Origin: Pseudomonas parafulva
Lineage (GTDB): Bacteria > Pseudomonadota > Gammaproteobacteria > Pseudomonadales > Pseudomonadaceae
DNA length: 64,000 bases
NCBI RefSeq assembly: GCF_000800255.1
Contig: NZ_CP009747.1
Location: 496,001-560,000 of the forward strand
Reading direction: 5' to 3'
The first letter of the stretch is position 1. Every line of letters begins with the position of its first letter. Below the pieces are notes generated by a model, which worked only from the letters and a program-made list of their open reading frames with translations, was not told the origin of the DNA and did not search any database. This document shows positions 57,515 through 64,000 of the stretch, one piece after another. Made by a program: the position numbers and the translations under genes.

Positions 57515-59950
57515 CTACTTGCCCGGGGTGAGGGTCAGGCGCTGGCTGCCGTAGGCGCGGGCGAAGTTCTGCGGCTGCAGCGGCAGGGTAGTGAAACGGC
57601 CCTTGAACCAGGCGTCCAGGCCGTCGGCGTAGTGGGCGCTGGCAGCGTTGCCGGACTGACCGCTGCTGGTCAGCACTTGCAGCGGTTCGGCCTGGCCGAA
57701 GTCGACGATCATCCGCGCCGAGGCCGGCAACCTGGTCTCGAAGTCACGGCCCCAGGCGTAGGGCGTCAGGGCCAGGGTGCTGAAGTCGCCACCGGCCGCC
57801 ATCGGTGCCTGGTTCAGGGCGTCGCCCAGGCCATGTACGTTCGGCGCAGGCCAGTGGTATTGGTGCAGCTTGCCCCATTGCCAGGCCTTGCGGTCGGCGC
57901 CGAATCTGGCGATGCCTTCGTCCATGGCCGCCGCGAGGCTACGGGCGAGAATGGTCGGTTTGTCTTCCTTCTGCGGCGTGCTGCGGTCGTCCCAGAACGG
58001 GCTGTCTTCACGGCCGAGCAGGTGATCGGCCTGGGCCGAATAAGACAGCTCGGCATTGCTCACGAAGGCTTGCCAGGCGGCACTGGACTCAGGGCCGAGG
58101 TCGTCGAGGAAGGTCTGGCGCACGACGGTCTGCAGGAACAGTTCATAGAGCGCGGCGTCGGCCGAGACCGGACTGAGGCGACCGTCGAAGGCTTTCAGCC
58201 TGGCCAGGGTTTCGCGGGCCTTGTCGCGCTGTGCGGCAGGCAACGCGTCGATGGCCTGCTTGAGCGGCTGGGCCATGCCGGGCGCGTCGAACATGCGCTT
58301 GAGCTTGTCGGCGAGCAGCGTCACCTGGTCGTTCTGCAGGGCCATCAGGCTGCGGCTGTCGTGGCGACCGTTGCCCGCCAGTTGGCCCAGACGCTCGGCG
58401 CGTTCGGGGTAATACCAGGTACTCGACAGCTGCATGCCATAGCCTTTGGGCAGGCTGCGCTGGTTGGCGTGGCCGATCCAGCCACTGGGCGGATCCTGGT
58501 CGTAGGGGTGAAGCATGGCGTCGGCGAAACCGTCCCAGTCATAACGCCCGTCCCAGCCAGGGGAGGGCAGCAGGCCCTGGCCTTCATGACGGTTCGGGTA
58601 GCGCCCGCTGACCTGCCAACCGATATGCTCGGGTTCGGCGAAGACGAAGTTCAAGGCCGCGGCGCCGATTTCGCGGGTGCTGTCGAAGGCGCGTTCCAGC
58701 GTGCTGGCGCGGGTCAGGTCGAACAGCGCGTCCAGGCTACGGTCGTCCTTGAGCTGCGGCAAGTGCAGGGCAAGGCCGTAGCCGTTGCCGGGCTGGCCGA
58801 GCAGGGTGCCGTGGCGGGTGTCGTACAGCACTTCGCGCACGGGTCGCTGACCGCGCACGAAGAAGGTCTCGTTGCGCCCACGCGCAGCCTGCCACTTGCC
58901 GTCGGCCAAGTAGGTGAGCTGGTTGCCCTGGCGGCGCAGTTGTTCGAGGAACAGGTCCTGGTTATCGGCCATGACCGCGCTGGCGCTCCACGCCAACTTG
59001 CCGTTGTAGCCGGCCAGCACGATGGGCAAACCGGGCAGCGACAGACCGGCGACCTGGTACTTGCTGGTGTGGATCTGCACCGGGCTCAAGGCCCAGGCGG
59101 CGCGGCTGTCGCTGGCCAGCAGGCTCTTGCCGCTGCGGCTGCGCAGCGGACCCAGCGCGAGGTTGGACGAGCCGGCGCTGCCCAGCAGGCCCAGCTCGGT
59201 GAGCTTCTGGCTGGCCGCAGTGACGTCGCCCAGGCCGGGGATGCGCGTCAGATCGATGCCCTTGAGCTTGTCGGCCTCGCCATTGGCCAAGGCCTCGTCA
59301 GGGGCGCTGGGCAGCAGCCAGGCGAGTTTGTCGCTGCCGACTTTCTGCGCCAGGGTGAGCGCGGACAGCTCTTCCTGCAGGTTCACCGACTGGCTGAAGG
59401 CATACAGACTGAAAATCAGCGCCGAGTCCTCGGCTTTCCAGTACTCAGGGCGATAGCCGCTGCTGGCCAGGTCGCTGGGCAGTTTGTCGCGGTAGCGGAA
59501 CAGGTAGGCGTTGACGCCTCGGGCGTAGACTTCGAAGAAGCGCTTGAGCCGCGGTGAGGCATCGGCATATTGCTGGGCGGCGCTTTGCTTGAGATTGGCC
59601 GCGCGCATCAGCCGGTCGATATCGAGCGCCTCGGCCCCGGCGATTTCGGACAGGCGCCCCTGGGCCAGCAAGCGCATGGCGATCATCTGTTCGATGCGGT
59701 CGCCAGCATGCACATAGCCCAGACTGAACAGTGCATCGTGAAAGCTGCTGCTCTCGATCAGCGGCGCGCCCATGGCGTTACGCCGTACCGAGACGTTCTG
59801 CGCCAGTCCTTTGAGCGGCTGCACGCCGGTGCTCGGCGGCACACTGTCCTGATGGCCGCCCACCTGACAGCCGGCAAGCCCGAGCAGGCCGAGCAGCACG
59901 GCGCCAGGGCCGAACCGGAAACGCAAAGGAGGAAACACGGGGGCAGCCAT
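57515..59950 (-). CDS. Penicillin acylase family lipoprotein (Ntn hydrolase)
   Basis: 811 residues. Lipoprotein signal with lipobox LAGC ([15 protein letters not shown]) suggests an envelope lipoprotein. The autocatalytic Ser of Ntn amidohydrolases is in [11 protein letters not shown] (about residues 261-262); downstream motifs include [19 protein letters not shown] and [15 protein letters not shown]. The precursor should split into alpha and beta chains before that Ser. Such enzymes cleave amide bonds, often acyl-homoserine lactones; the substrate here is unproven. AGGAG upstream fixes the start at 59950 rather than 60097. Confidence 0.9.
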   Translation of the reverse strand: MAAPVFPPLRFRFGPGAVLLGLLGLAGCQVGGHQDSVPPSTGVQPLKGLAQNVSVRRNAMGAPLIESSSFHDALFSLGYVHAGDRIEQMIAMRLLAQGRLSEIAGAEALDIDRLMRAANLKQSAAQQYADASPRLKRFFEVYARGVNAYLFRYRDKLPSDLASSGYRPEYWKAEDSALIFSLYAFSQSVNLQEELSALTLAQKVGSDKLAWLLPSAPDEALANGEADKLKGIDLTRIPGLGDVTAASQKLTELGLLGSAGSSNLALGPLRSRSGKSLLASDSRAAWALSPVQIHTSKYQVAGLSLPGLPIVLAGYNGKLAWSASAVMADNQDLFLEQLRRQGNQLTYLADGKWQAARGRNETFFVRGQRPVREVLYDTRHGTLLGQPGNGYGLALHLPQLKDDRSLDALFDLTRASTLERAFDSTREIGAAALNFVFAEPEHIGWQVSGRYPNRHEGQGLLPSPGWDGRYDWDGFADAMLHPYDQDPPSGWIGHANQRSLPKGYGMQLSSTWYYPERAERLGQLAGNGRHDSRSLMALQNDQVTLLADKLKRMFDAPGMAQPLKQAIDALPAAQRDKARETLARLKAFDGRLSPVSADAALYELFLQTVVRQTFLDDLGPESSAAWQAFVSNAELSYSAQADHLLGREDSPFWDDRSTPQKEDKPTILARSLAAAMDEGIARFGADRKAWQWGKLHQYHWPAPNVHGLGDALNQAPMAAGGDFSTLALTPYAWGRDFETRLPASARMIVDFGQAEPLQVLTSSGQSGNAASAHYADGLDAWFKGRFTTLPLQPQNFARAYGSQRLTLTPGK

Positions 59951-59981
59951 TGCAAAGGCTCCTGAAGAGGGGAAGTCGGCT

Positions 59982-60038
59982 AGTTTCAAGCGGGTAAGTT
60001 TCAAGCGGTAAGTTGCAAGCGGCAAGGTGCAAGTAAAG
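59982..60038 (+). repeat. Four degenerate 14-15 bp tandem repeats
   Basis: AGTTTCAAGCGGGTA, AGTTTCAAGCGGTA, AGTTGCAAGCGGCA and AGGTGCAAGTAAAG in direct succession between the penicillin acylase and the SEC-C gene. Decay increases from left to right. A partial inverted copy, CTTGCCGC, occurs at about 60105-60112. Function unknown; slippage-prone repeat of the type seen between Pseudomonas genes. Confidence 0.7.
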
Positions 60039-60122
60039 GCGCGTGAGCCCACGCATCGCGAGCGACTTCGAGGGGCGGCGCCTCGGCATGCCCGCACTCC
60101 AAGCTTGCCGCTCGCGGCTAAT

Positions 60123-60320
60123 TCAAGCGCCGTGGCACTTCTTGAATTTCTTTTCGCTGCCGCAGGGGCACGGGTCGTTGCGGCCGACGTCTTTCAGCGC
60201 ATTGCGCACCGGCTCCTGATGGCCGTGGTTGCAGTGCGGGCCGTGCACATGGCCGTGGTCGTGGTGGTGGTCGTGACCGTGGTCGCAGTCGGGGCCATGG
60301 ACATGGGGTTGTTGGGTCAT
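60123..60320 (-). CDS. His-rich SEC-C metal-binding domain protein
   Basis: 65 residues. The N-terminal 35 residues contain 13 His and two Cys, in a duplicated pattern ([10 protein letters not shown] and [10 protein letters not shown]). The C-terminal SEC-C motif [18 protein letters not shown] binds zinc in SecA and relatives. A zinc-handling or chaperone role is inferred from composition alone. Last gene of a tight minus-strand operon, 6 bp after the LEA2 lipoprotein gene. Confidence 0.85.
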   Translation of the reverse strand: MTQQPHVHGPDCDHGHDHHHDHGHVHGPHCNHGHQEPVRNALKDVGRNDPCPCGSEKKFKKCHGA

Positions 60321-60326
60321 TGCGGG

Positions 60327-60803
60327 TTACTCCGGTTTGAGATCGCCGCGGATTATCTCACCACTGCGCGACAAGTGCAGGTCCCTGTGCACGATCAGCC
60401 CGGTGGCAAGCTCGGCCTGCAAACTGTAGTTCAAGGGTTTGCCACTTCTGAGCAGCTTGGCCAGCGGTTTGAGGTGCTGCCAGAGGTTGGTGCGCACATC
60501 GATCTTGAAGGTCCGCCGCGAGTGGGCGCCGACGCTGCGCCACAGGCTGGCCTCGTCCTGCACCAGCAGCAGGTCGCCCAGGCGTACCGTATAGGCAATG
60601 GTGCGGATGAACAGACGACTGTCGGTCGGGTTGTCGACACGCACATGCAGGACGAATTGCTGCTGGTGCAGGCGCGCCTTGACCGTTTCCACGCGCAGTA
60701 AATGAACCTCGGGCCGGGCCCGCTCGCTGGCGTCCCAGCCCGCGCAACCGCCCAGCCAGAGGAAGGTGACAGTTAGCAGGCAGAGCCGCCCGATGAAGTT
60801 CAT
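60327..60803 (-). CDS. LEA type 2 family lipoprotein
   Basis: 158 residues. Lipoprotein signal with lipobox LGGC (LTVTFLWLGGCAGWD). The rest is a LEA14/WHy-type beta-sandwich with VLHVRVDNPTDSRLFIRTIA, the usual NPNP-like segment. Likely anchored to an envelope membrane. Function unknown. Starts 2 bp after the ychJ stop and is co-transcribed with it. Confidence 0.85.
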   Translation of the reverse strand: MNFIGRLCLLTVTFLWLGGCAGWDASERARPEVHLLRVETVKARLHQQQFVLHVRVDNPTDSRLFIRTIAYTVRLGDLLLVQDEASLWRSVGAHSRRTFKIDVRTNLWQHLKPLAKLLRSGKPLNYSLQAELATGLIVHRDLHLSRSGEIIRGDLKPE

Positions 60804-60805
60804 GG

Positions 60806-61282
60806 TCAGTGGCCGACGTAGCTGGCGCAGCATTTCTTGAACTTCTGCCCGCTGGCGCAGGGGCAGGGATCGTTGCGCCCGGCGCGCAGTGCCACGGTGG
60901 GGTCGATGAAATACCAGTGCCCGCCATGCTGCACGAAGGCCGAGCGTTCGCGGTGCTGGTGGTCGCCTTGTTGATCGTGCCAGCGCGCGGTGAAGGTGAC
61001 GAATGCATGCTCAGGCTGTCCGCCGAGCACTTCGCTGCTTTCGACGTCCAGGCCCAGCCAGGTGCTCTGGGCGCTCCAGGTGGCCATGGCGGCGCGGTCC
61101 AGATCGGCTTGCTGGGCGGGCAGCGTGGTTGCCACCAGGTAGTCCACCAGGCCCAGTACATAGGCGCTGTAGCGCGAGCGCATCAAGGCCTGGGCATCGG
61201 CTGCCGGCGTGCCTGCATGGAAGCGCCCACAGCAGGCGTCGAGAAGATTGCCGCTGCCGCAGGGACAGACCGTAACGCTCAT
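60806..61282 (-). CDS. ychJ: YchJ family protein (UPF0225) with two SEC-C motifs
   Basis: 158 residues. N-terminal SEC-C motif [16 protein letters not shown], the YchJ core [20 protein letters not shown] with [10 protein letters not shown] and HWYFIDP, and a C-terminal SEC-C motif [17 protein letters not shown]. The Cys-rich ends should bind zinc. Molecular function is unknown. It lies 4 bp after the DUF6231 gene. The ATG at 61282 has only a weak ribosome-binding site, fitting coupling to the upstream gene. Confidence 0.92.
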   Translation of the reverse strand: MSVTVCPCGSGNLLDACCGRFHAGTPAADAQALMRSRYSAYVLGLVDYLVATTLPAQQADLDRAAMATWSAQSTWLGLDVESSEVLGGQPEHAFVTFTARWHDQQGDHQHRERSAFVQHGGHWYFIDPTVALRAGRNDPCPCASGQKFKKCCASYVGH

Positions 61283-61286
61283 GAAG

Positions 61287-61781
61287 TCACCACCAGTACT
61301 TGCCGAAGTTTTGCGGATTGGCCCAGAACTTGGCATTGAGCCAGTCCGGCACCTGCTTGTAGTCATGCAGATCATAGGTGAACAGGCTCAGCACCTGCTC
61401 CTGGCGGCGAAACTTTTCGCTCGCCGACATCGCCAGGGCGAAGAAGTCGGTGTCGTGCCAGCCGCAGGCGGCCAGGTCGGCCAACACGGCCACCTTGCTG
61501 GCGTTGAGATTGCGGATGCCGCCCAACAGTTCCAGGCCGCTGCGCTTGGGCAGGTGCTCCAGGCAGTCCACCAGCACGGCCAGGTCGAAACGCTGCGCGG
61601 CCAAGTCGGCGGGCAGCGGCCCCGGCGCGGCTACCTGCACCTGGGTCGCCGGGTGTGCGGCGGCAAAGGCGTCCAGGGCCGGGAAACGCGAGCCCACCAG
61701 CAGCAGGCGGGCGGGTGCGAAGCGCTCGAGCAGGGCCGCCAGGGCCTGTTGCGGAGTGCGCTGGGAAAAACCGTCGGTCAT
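61287..61781 (-). CDS. DUF6231 family protein
   Basis: 164 residues. [20 protein letters not shown] and [20 protein letters not shown] resemble a degenerate Rossmann/methyltransferase-like fold without a clear cofactor glycine loop. A conserved aromatic end reads [19 protein letters not shown] know it only as a Pseudomonas conserved family. GAGG precedes the ATG. First gene of the operon DUF6231-ychJ-LEA2-SEC-C. Confidence 0.8.
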   Translation of the reverse strand: MTDGFSQRTPQQALAALLERFAPARLLLVGSRFPALDAFAAAHPATQVQVAAPGPLPADLAAQRFDLAVLVDCLEHLPKRSGLELLGGIRNLNASKVAVLADLAACGWHDTDFFALAMSASEKFRRQEQVLSLFTYDLHDYKQVPDWLNAKFWANPQNFGKYWW

Positions 61782-61941
61782 TGCCAATCCTCGTTCAGGT
61801 CGCTCTAGACTAGCGGGCCTGGCTTTGCGGGCAAAGCGGGTTGTGGTGCAGTCATGGCCCATTGCTGGCAGAGCGGGCACGGGCGGTCTTTACTCCCTGA
61901 GCATCGGTCGTGCACCGATTCCCTCAGGAGAGACGACAAAA

Positions 61942-62646
61942 ATGAGCATAGTACGCACTGCGATACCCCTGGTTCTGATCACCGGTGTGTTGACCGGGTG
62001 TGCAGGCCTGCAGAAAACCGACTGGCCGAAATGCGCAGCGGTCGGTGGTGTAGGGGGCGCGGCCCTGGGCGCCATCGAAAGTTCGAGCTGGGCTGGCTGG
62101 GGCGCCTTGCTCGGCGGTGGCCTGGCAGCCGGTTACTGCTGGTCCCATGGCGACGGTGACGAAGACGGCGATGGCGTGCCGGACAGCCGCGACAAGTGCC
62201 CCGGTACGCCGCGTGGGGTCCAGGTCGACGCCAACGGTTGTCCACTGCAGCCGGTGGTCGAGGAGCGGGTGGTCGAGGAGGTGGTGGTGGTCGAGAGGGA
62301 AGAGGTCATCGTCATCCGCGACGTGCACTTCGAGTTCGACTCGGCGCGGCTCACCGCCACCGACAAAGAGCGCCTGAACAGCGTAGCCACCCGCTTGAAG
62401 CAAGAGGCGCCCAGCGCCCGCCTGAGCGTCACCGGGTACACCGACAGTGTCGGCGCCGATGGCTACAATCAGAAACTTTCCGAGCGTCGTGCCCATTCGG
62501 TGACCGACTACCTGATCGGCAGCGGTATACCGCGTGACCGCTTCGTGTCGGTGGTCGGCGCGGGCGAGCGTCAGCCAGTGGCCGACAACGCCACGGCCGA
62601 GGGCCGCGCCCTGAACCGTCGCACCGAGATCAAGATCCAGCGTTGA
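61942..62646 (+). CDS. OmpA-family lipoprotein
   Basis: 234 residues. Lipobox LTGC in VLITGVLTGCAGLQ, a Gly-rich hydrophobic region (VGGVGGAALGAIESSSWAGW), an Asp-rich calcium-type stretch HGDGDEDGDGVPDSRDKCPG (thrombospondin type 3-like) and a C-terminal OmpA peptidoglycan-binding domain (VTGYTDSVGADGYNQKLSER; LNRRTEIKIQ). It probably links the outer membrane to the cell wall. AGGAG precedes the ATG. The 153-bp gap after it shows nothing recognisable. Confidence 0.92.
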   Translation: MSIVRTAIPLVLITGVLTGCAGLQKTDWPKCAAVGGVGGAALGAIESSSWAGWGALLGGGLAAGYCWSHGDGDEDGDGVPDSRDKCPGTPRGVQVDANGCPLQPVVEERVVEEVVVVEREEVIVIRDVHFEFDSARLTATDKERLNSVATRLKQEAPSARLSVTGYTDSVGADGYNQKLSERRAHSVTDYLIGSGIPRDRFVSVVGAGERQPVADNATAEGRALNRRTEIKIQR

Positions 62647-62799
62647 TGGGCCGCGTCCACGTCGCCGGTCGGGGCGTGGGCTTGTGCTGCGAAGCCGTGT
62701 CGCCGGCCCCTGGCGCACGGCCCGGCACGGCGTTACTGTTGGCCGCAGCGTCCGCTCGAACGGGCCGCAAGCCAACAACAAGACAGTCGGGGGCGAGGT

Positions 62800-63075
62800 A
62801 TGAAATTCATCTTGGGTCTGGGCAAGGCCCTGACGGTGGTGTTCTGGTGGGTGGTGCTGGTCAATCTGACCCTGCCGCAGCCATTGCCATTGAATCTGTT
62901 GATCAATGCAGCCGGTGCGTTCTTGCTGGCCCTGCACCTGCTTGAGGTGCTGATGTTCAATGCCAGTCTTCGCGGGCGCAGTCACCGCTGGTTCGATCGC
63001 CTGCAAATCCTGTTGACCGGCATCTTTCACGTCATGTCCATTCCCCGTCCGCTGGAGGCTCCGCGCCATGCGTAA
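62800..63075 (+). CDS. DUF1145 family small membrane protein
   Basis: 91 residues with two or three hydrophobic segments (LTVVFWWVVLVNLTLPQPLP; LLINAAGAFLLALHLLEVLM; ILLTGIFHVMSI). Matches the short DUF1145 family in size and in the LHLLEVLMFN stretch; function unknown. Its 3' end overlaps the start of the collagen-like protein gene by 8 bp. Confidence 0.85.
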   Translation: MKFILGLGKALTVVFWWVVLVNLTLPQPLPLNLLINAAGAFLLALHLLEVLMFNASLRGRSHRWFDRLQILLTGIFHVMSIPRPLEAPRHA

Positions 63076-63829
63076 GTTGATGTTGTTGGCCGCGTTGGCC
63101 GCTCCGCTGGCGCAGGCCGAAAGCCTTCAGGTGGGTGCCCATTCCATGCTGCGGTTGCCGAACAAGTCGTCCAGCGTGCACCTGGAGCGTGTCGAGGTGG
63201 CCGACTCGGCGACGCTGCTGCTGCCGGCCACGCTGACCGCGCTGAAGATCGACCACTTGGTCATGGGCCGCGAGGCACGTATCGCCATCGCGCCGGCGCC
63301 GAGCGCGTTGAGCATCGAGGCCGGTACCGCGGTGCTCGGTCCTGGTAGCGAGATCAGCGCGCCCGGCGCTGCCGGAACCTATCAGCGCCCTGCACGCCCA
63401 GGGCGTGACCTGGACCTGCGCTTGCAGACACTGGAGGCCGAGCAACTGATGATCGATGCCAGGGGTGGGGCCGGAGCGCCTGGCTTTGCCGGTCTCGACG
63501 GCGGTACTGGCAGCGCCGGAGGCTGCACCTGGGGCACTGCCAGCCGCGGCGCGAATGGCGACAATGGCGGTGACGGCCACGATGGCGCTGCGGGCGGACG
63601 GGTGCGTCTGGCCGTCCCCGGTGATTTCCCGGTGGAGCGCATTCAGGTCCGTGTCGAAGGCGGCGCTCCGGGTCAACCCGGCGCGGCGGGCAAAGCGGGG
63701 CAGGGCGGGGCCAGCAAAGGCTGTCTGGTGTATCGCACCGCAGCGGGCAGCGCGGGGCGAGCGGGCTTGCCAGGACAGCCCGGGCTGGCCGGGGCAGCGG
63801 GGGAGTTGATTCTGCAAACGATCCGTTAG
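63068..63829 (+). CDS. Secreted collagen-like Gly-rich protein
   Basis: 253 residues; no named family recognised. Signal peptide MRKLMLLAALAAPLAQA. The first part is Ala/Leu-rich and may form beta-helix-like turns. The second half carries broken Gly-x-y collagen-like runs (GGAGAPGFAGLDGGTGSAGG; GAPGQPGAAGKAGQGGASKG; GRAGLPGQPGLAGAAG) split by a segment VRLAVPGDFPVERIQVRVEG. Two Cys could form a disulfide. Overlaps DUF1145 by 8 bp, so the pair is probably co-translated. Confidence 0.75.
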   Translation: MRKLMLLAALAAPLAQAESLQVGAHSMLRLPNKSSSVHLERVEVADSATLLLPATLTALKIDHLVMGREARIAIAPAPSALSIEAGTAVLGPGSEISAPGAAGTYQRPARPGRDLDLRLQTLEAEQLMIDARGGAGAPGFAGLDGGTGSAGGCTWGTASRGANGDNGGDGHDGAAGGRVRLAVPGDFPVERIQVRVEGGAPGQPGAAGKAGQGGASKGCLVYRTAAGSAGRAGLPGQPGLAGAAGELILQTIR

Positions 63830-63838
63830 TTCGGTGCT

Positions 63839-63859
63839 CAGGGCTGCACTGCAGCCCTG
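63839..63859. terminator. Stem-loop between the collagen-like gene and the right-edge gene
   Basis: CAGGGCTGCA, C, TGCAGCCCTG: a perfect 10-bp inverted repeat around one base, in the 39-bp gap between the converging genes. No T-run follows, so it is a weak terminator candidate. Confidence 0.4.
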
Positions 63860-63868
63860 CTCGATCTG

Positions 63869-64000
63869 TCAGAGGGGAAGGCGCGAACTGGCGACGGCCA
63901 CCACGGCGACGCCCAGCAGCAGGTTGATGCCGACCATCCGTCGGATCCTGCCCAGCACCGCAGCACCCGAGGCCCAGTCCTCGGCTTGCACGGCGGTGCG
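63869..64000 (-). CDS. Membrane protein, C-terminal fragment (N-terminus beyond right edge)
   Basis: The minus strand encodes 43 in-frame residues ending at TGA (63869): RTAVQAEDWASGAAVLGRIR then a hydrophobic helix MVGINLLLGVAVVAVASS. The layout resembles the last helix of CopD-like or related small integral membrane proteins, but too little is present to name a family. Confidence 0.6.
   Translation of the reverse strand, partial: RTAVQAEDWASGAAVLGRIRRMVGINLLLGVAVVAVASSRLPL

Noticed and set aside
56570..59557. 995-codon open frame on the plus strand
   Set aside because: It spans the exonuclease and the penicillin acylase genes on the opposite strand, has no domain motifs and shows the low-complexity composition (Ala, Gly, Arg, Gln, Val) of an antisense shadow in high-GC DNA.

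Overview
The window is a compact, high-GC chromosomal segment from a fluorescent Pseudomonas, most likely of the P. putida group. The gene families and their order (lhr, metR, aauR-aauS-aatPMQJ, a leucine-rich-repeat protein, glpD-glpR-glpK-glpF, ybaK, argF, grxD, bfr-bfd, rnt-pyrC-motY-argG, nth-metG-apbC, dcd, and the Lhr-core/ligase/MPE/Exo repair cluster) match what I recall of the P. putida KT2440 chromosome. I see no insertion sequence, prophage, CRISPR array, tRNA or rRNA. About 57 genes are supported, two of them cut by the window edges.

Layout. 1-7.9 kb: a ZnuD-like TonB receptor (cut at the left edge) under a Zur box, a VF530-type DNA-binding protein, a Pr6Pr membrane protein, a siderophore-interacting reductase with a Fur box, a large bifunctional penicillin-binding protein, a membrane-anchored FMN/Fe-S GltB-like oxidoreductase, and zinc-free ribosomal protein L31B under a second Zur box. 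7.9-14.9 kb: full-length Lhr helicase, a NUDIX hydrolase, MetR and a secreted alpha/beta hydrolase. 14.9-21.4 kb: the acidic amino acid regulon, with the AauSR two-component system and the AatJQMP ABC transporter. A sigma-54 promoter and two AauR sites lie upstream of aatJ. 21.7-26.05 kb: a 1428-residue LRR protein with a C-terminal NEL-type E3 ubiquitin ligase domain, the most unusual gene here. 26.1-31.1 kb: glycerol catabolism (glpF-glpK-glpR-glpD) with GlpR operators.

31.4-50.3 kb: mostly housekeeping. It holds ybaK, an orphan ABC ATPase coupled to argF, a molybdopterin oxidoreductase, grxD, the iron-storage pair bfr/bfd with matching Fur-like sites, a 2-Cys peroxiredoxin, rnt-pyrC, motY, argG behind three in-phase ArgR half-sites, a BvgA-like response regulator, a PA3496-family small protein, nth, metG, apbC, a cold-shock protein, dcd and a small proline-rich protein.

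50.3-57.4 kb: the ligase-associated DNA repair cluster (PdeM/MPE endonuclease, Lhr-core helicase, ATP-dependent ligase, metallo-beta-lactamase exonuclease), with a succinylglutamate-desuccinylase/aspartoacylase-like gene inside it. 57.5-64 kb: a lipoprotein penicillin acylase, a tight four-gene operon (DUF6231, YchJ, LEA2 lipoprotein, His-rich SEC-C protein), an OmpA lipoprotein, DUF1145, a collagen-like secreted protein, and the C-terminus of a membrane protein at the right edge.

How it fits together: metal homeostasis recurs across the window (Zur: ZnuD and L31B; Fur: SIP and Bfr/Bfd; SEC-C zinc-binding proteins). Regulatory sites sit next to the matching local regulators (AauR, GlpR). Function calls rest on motifs and family knowledge; no database search was run.
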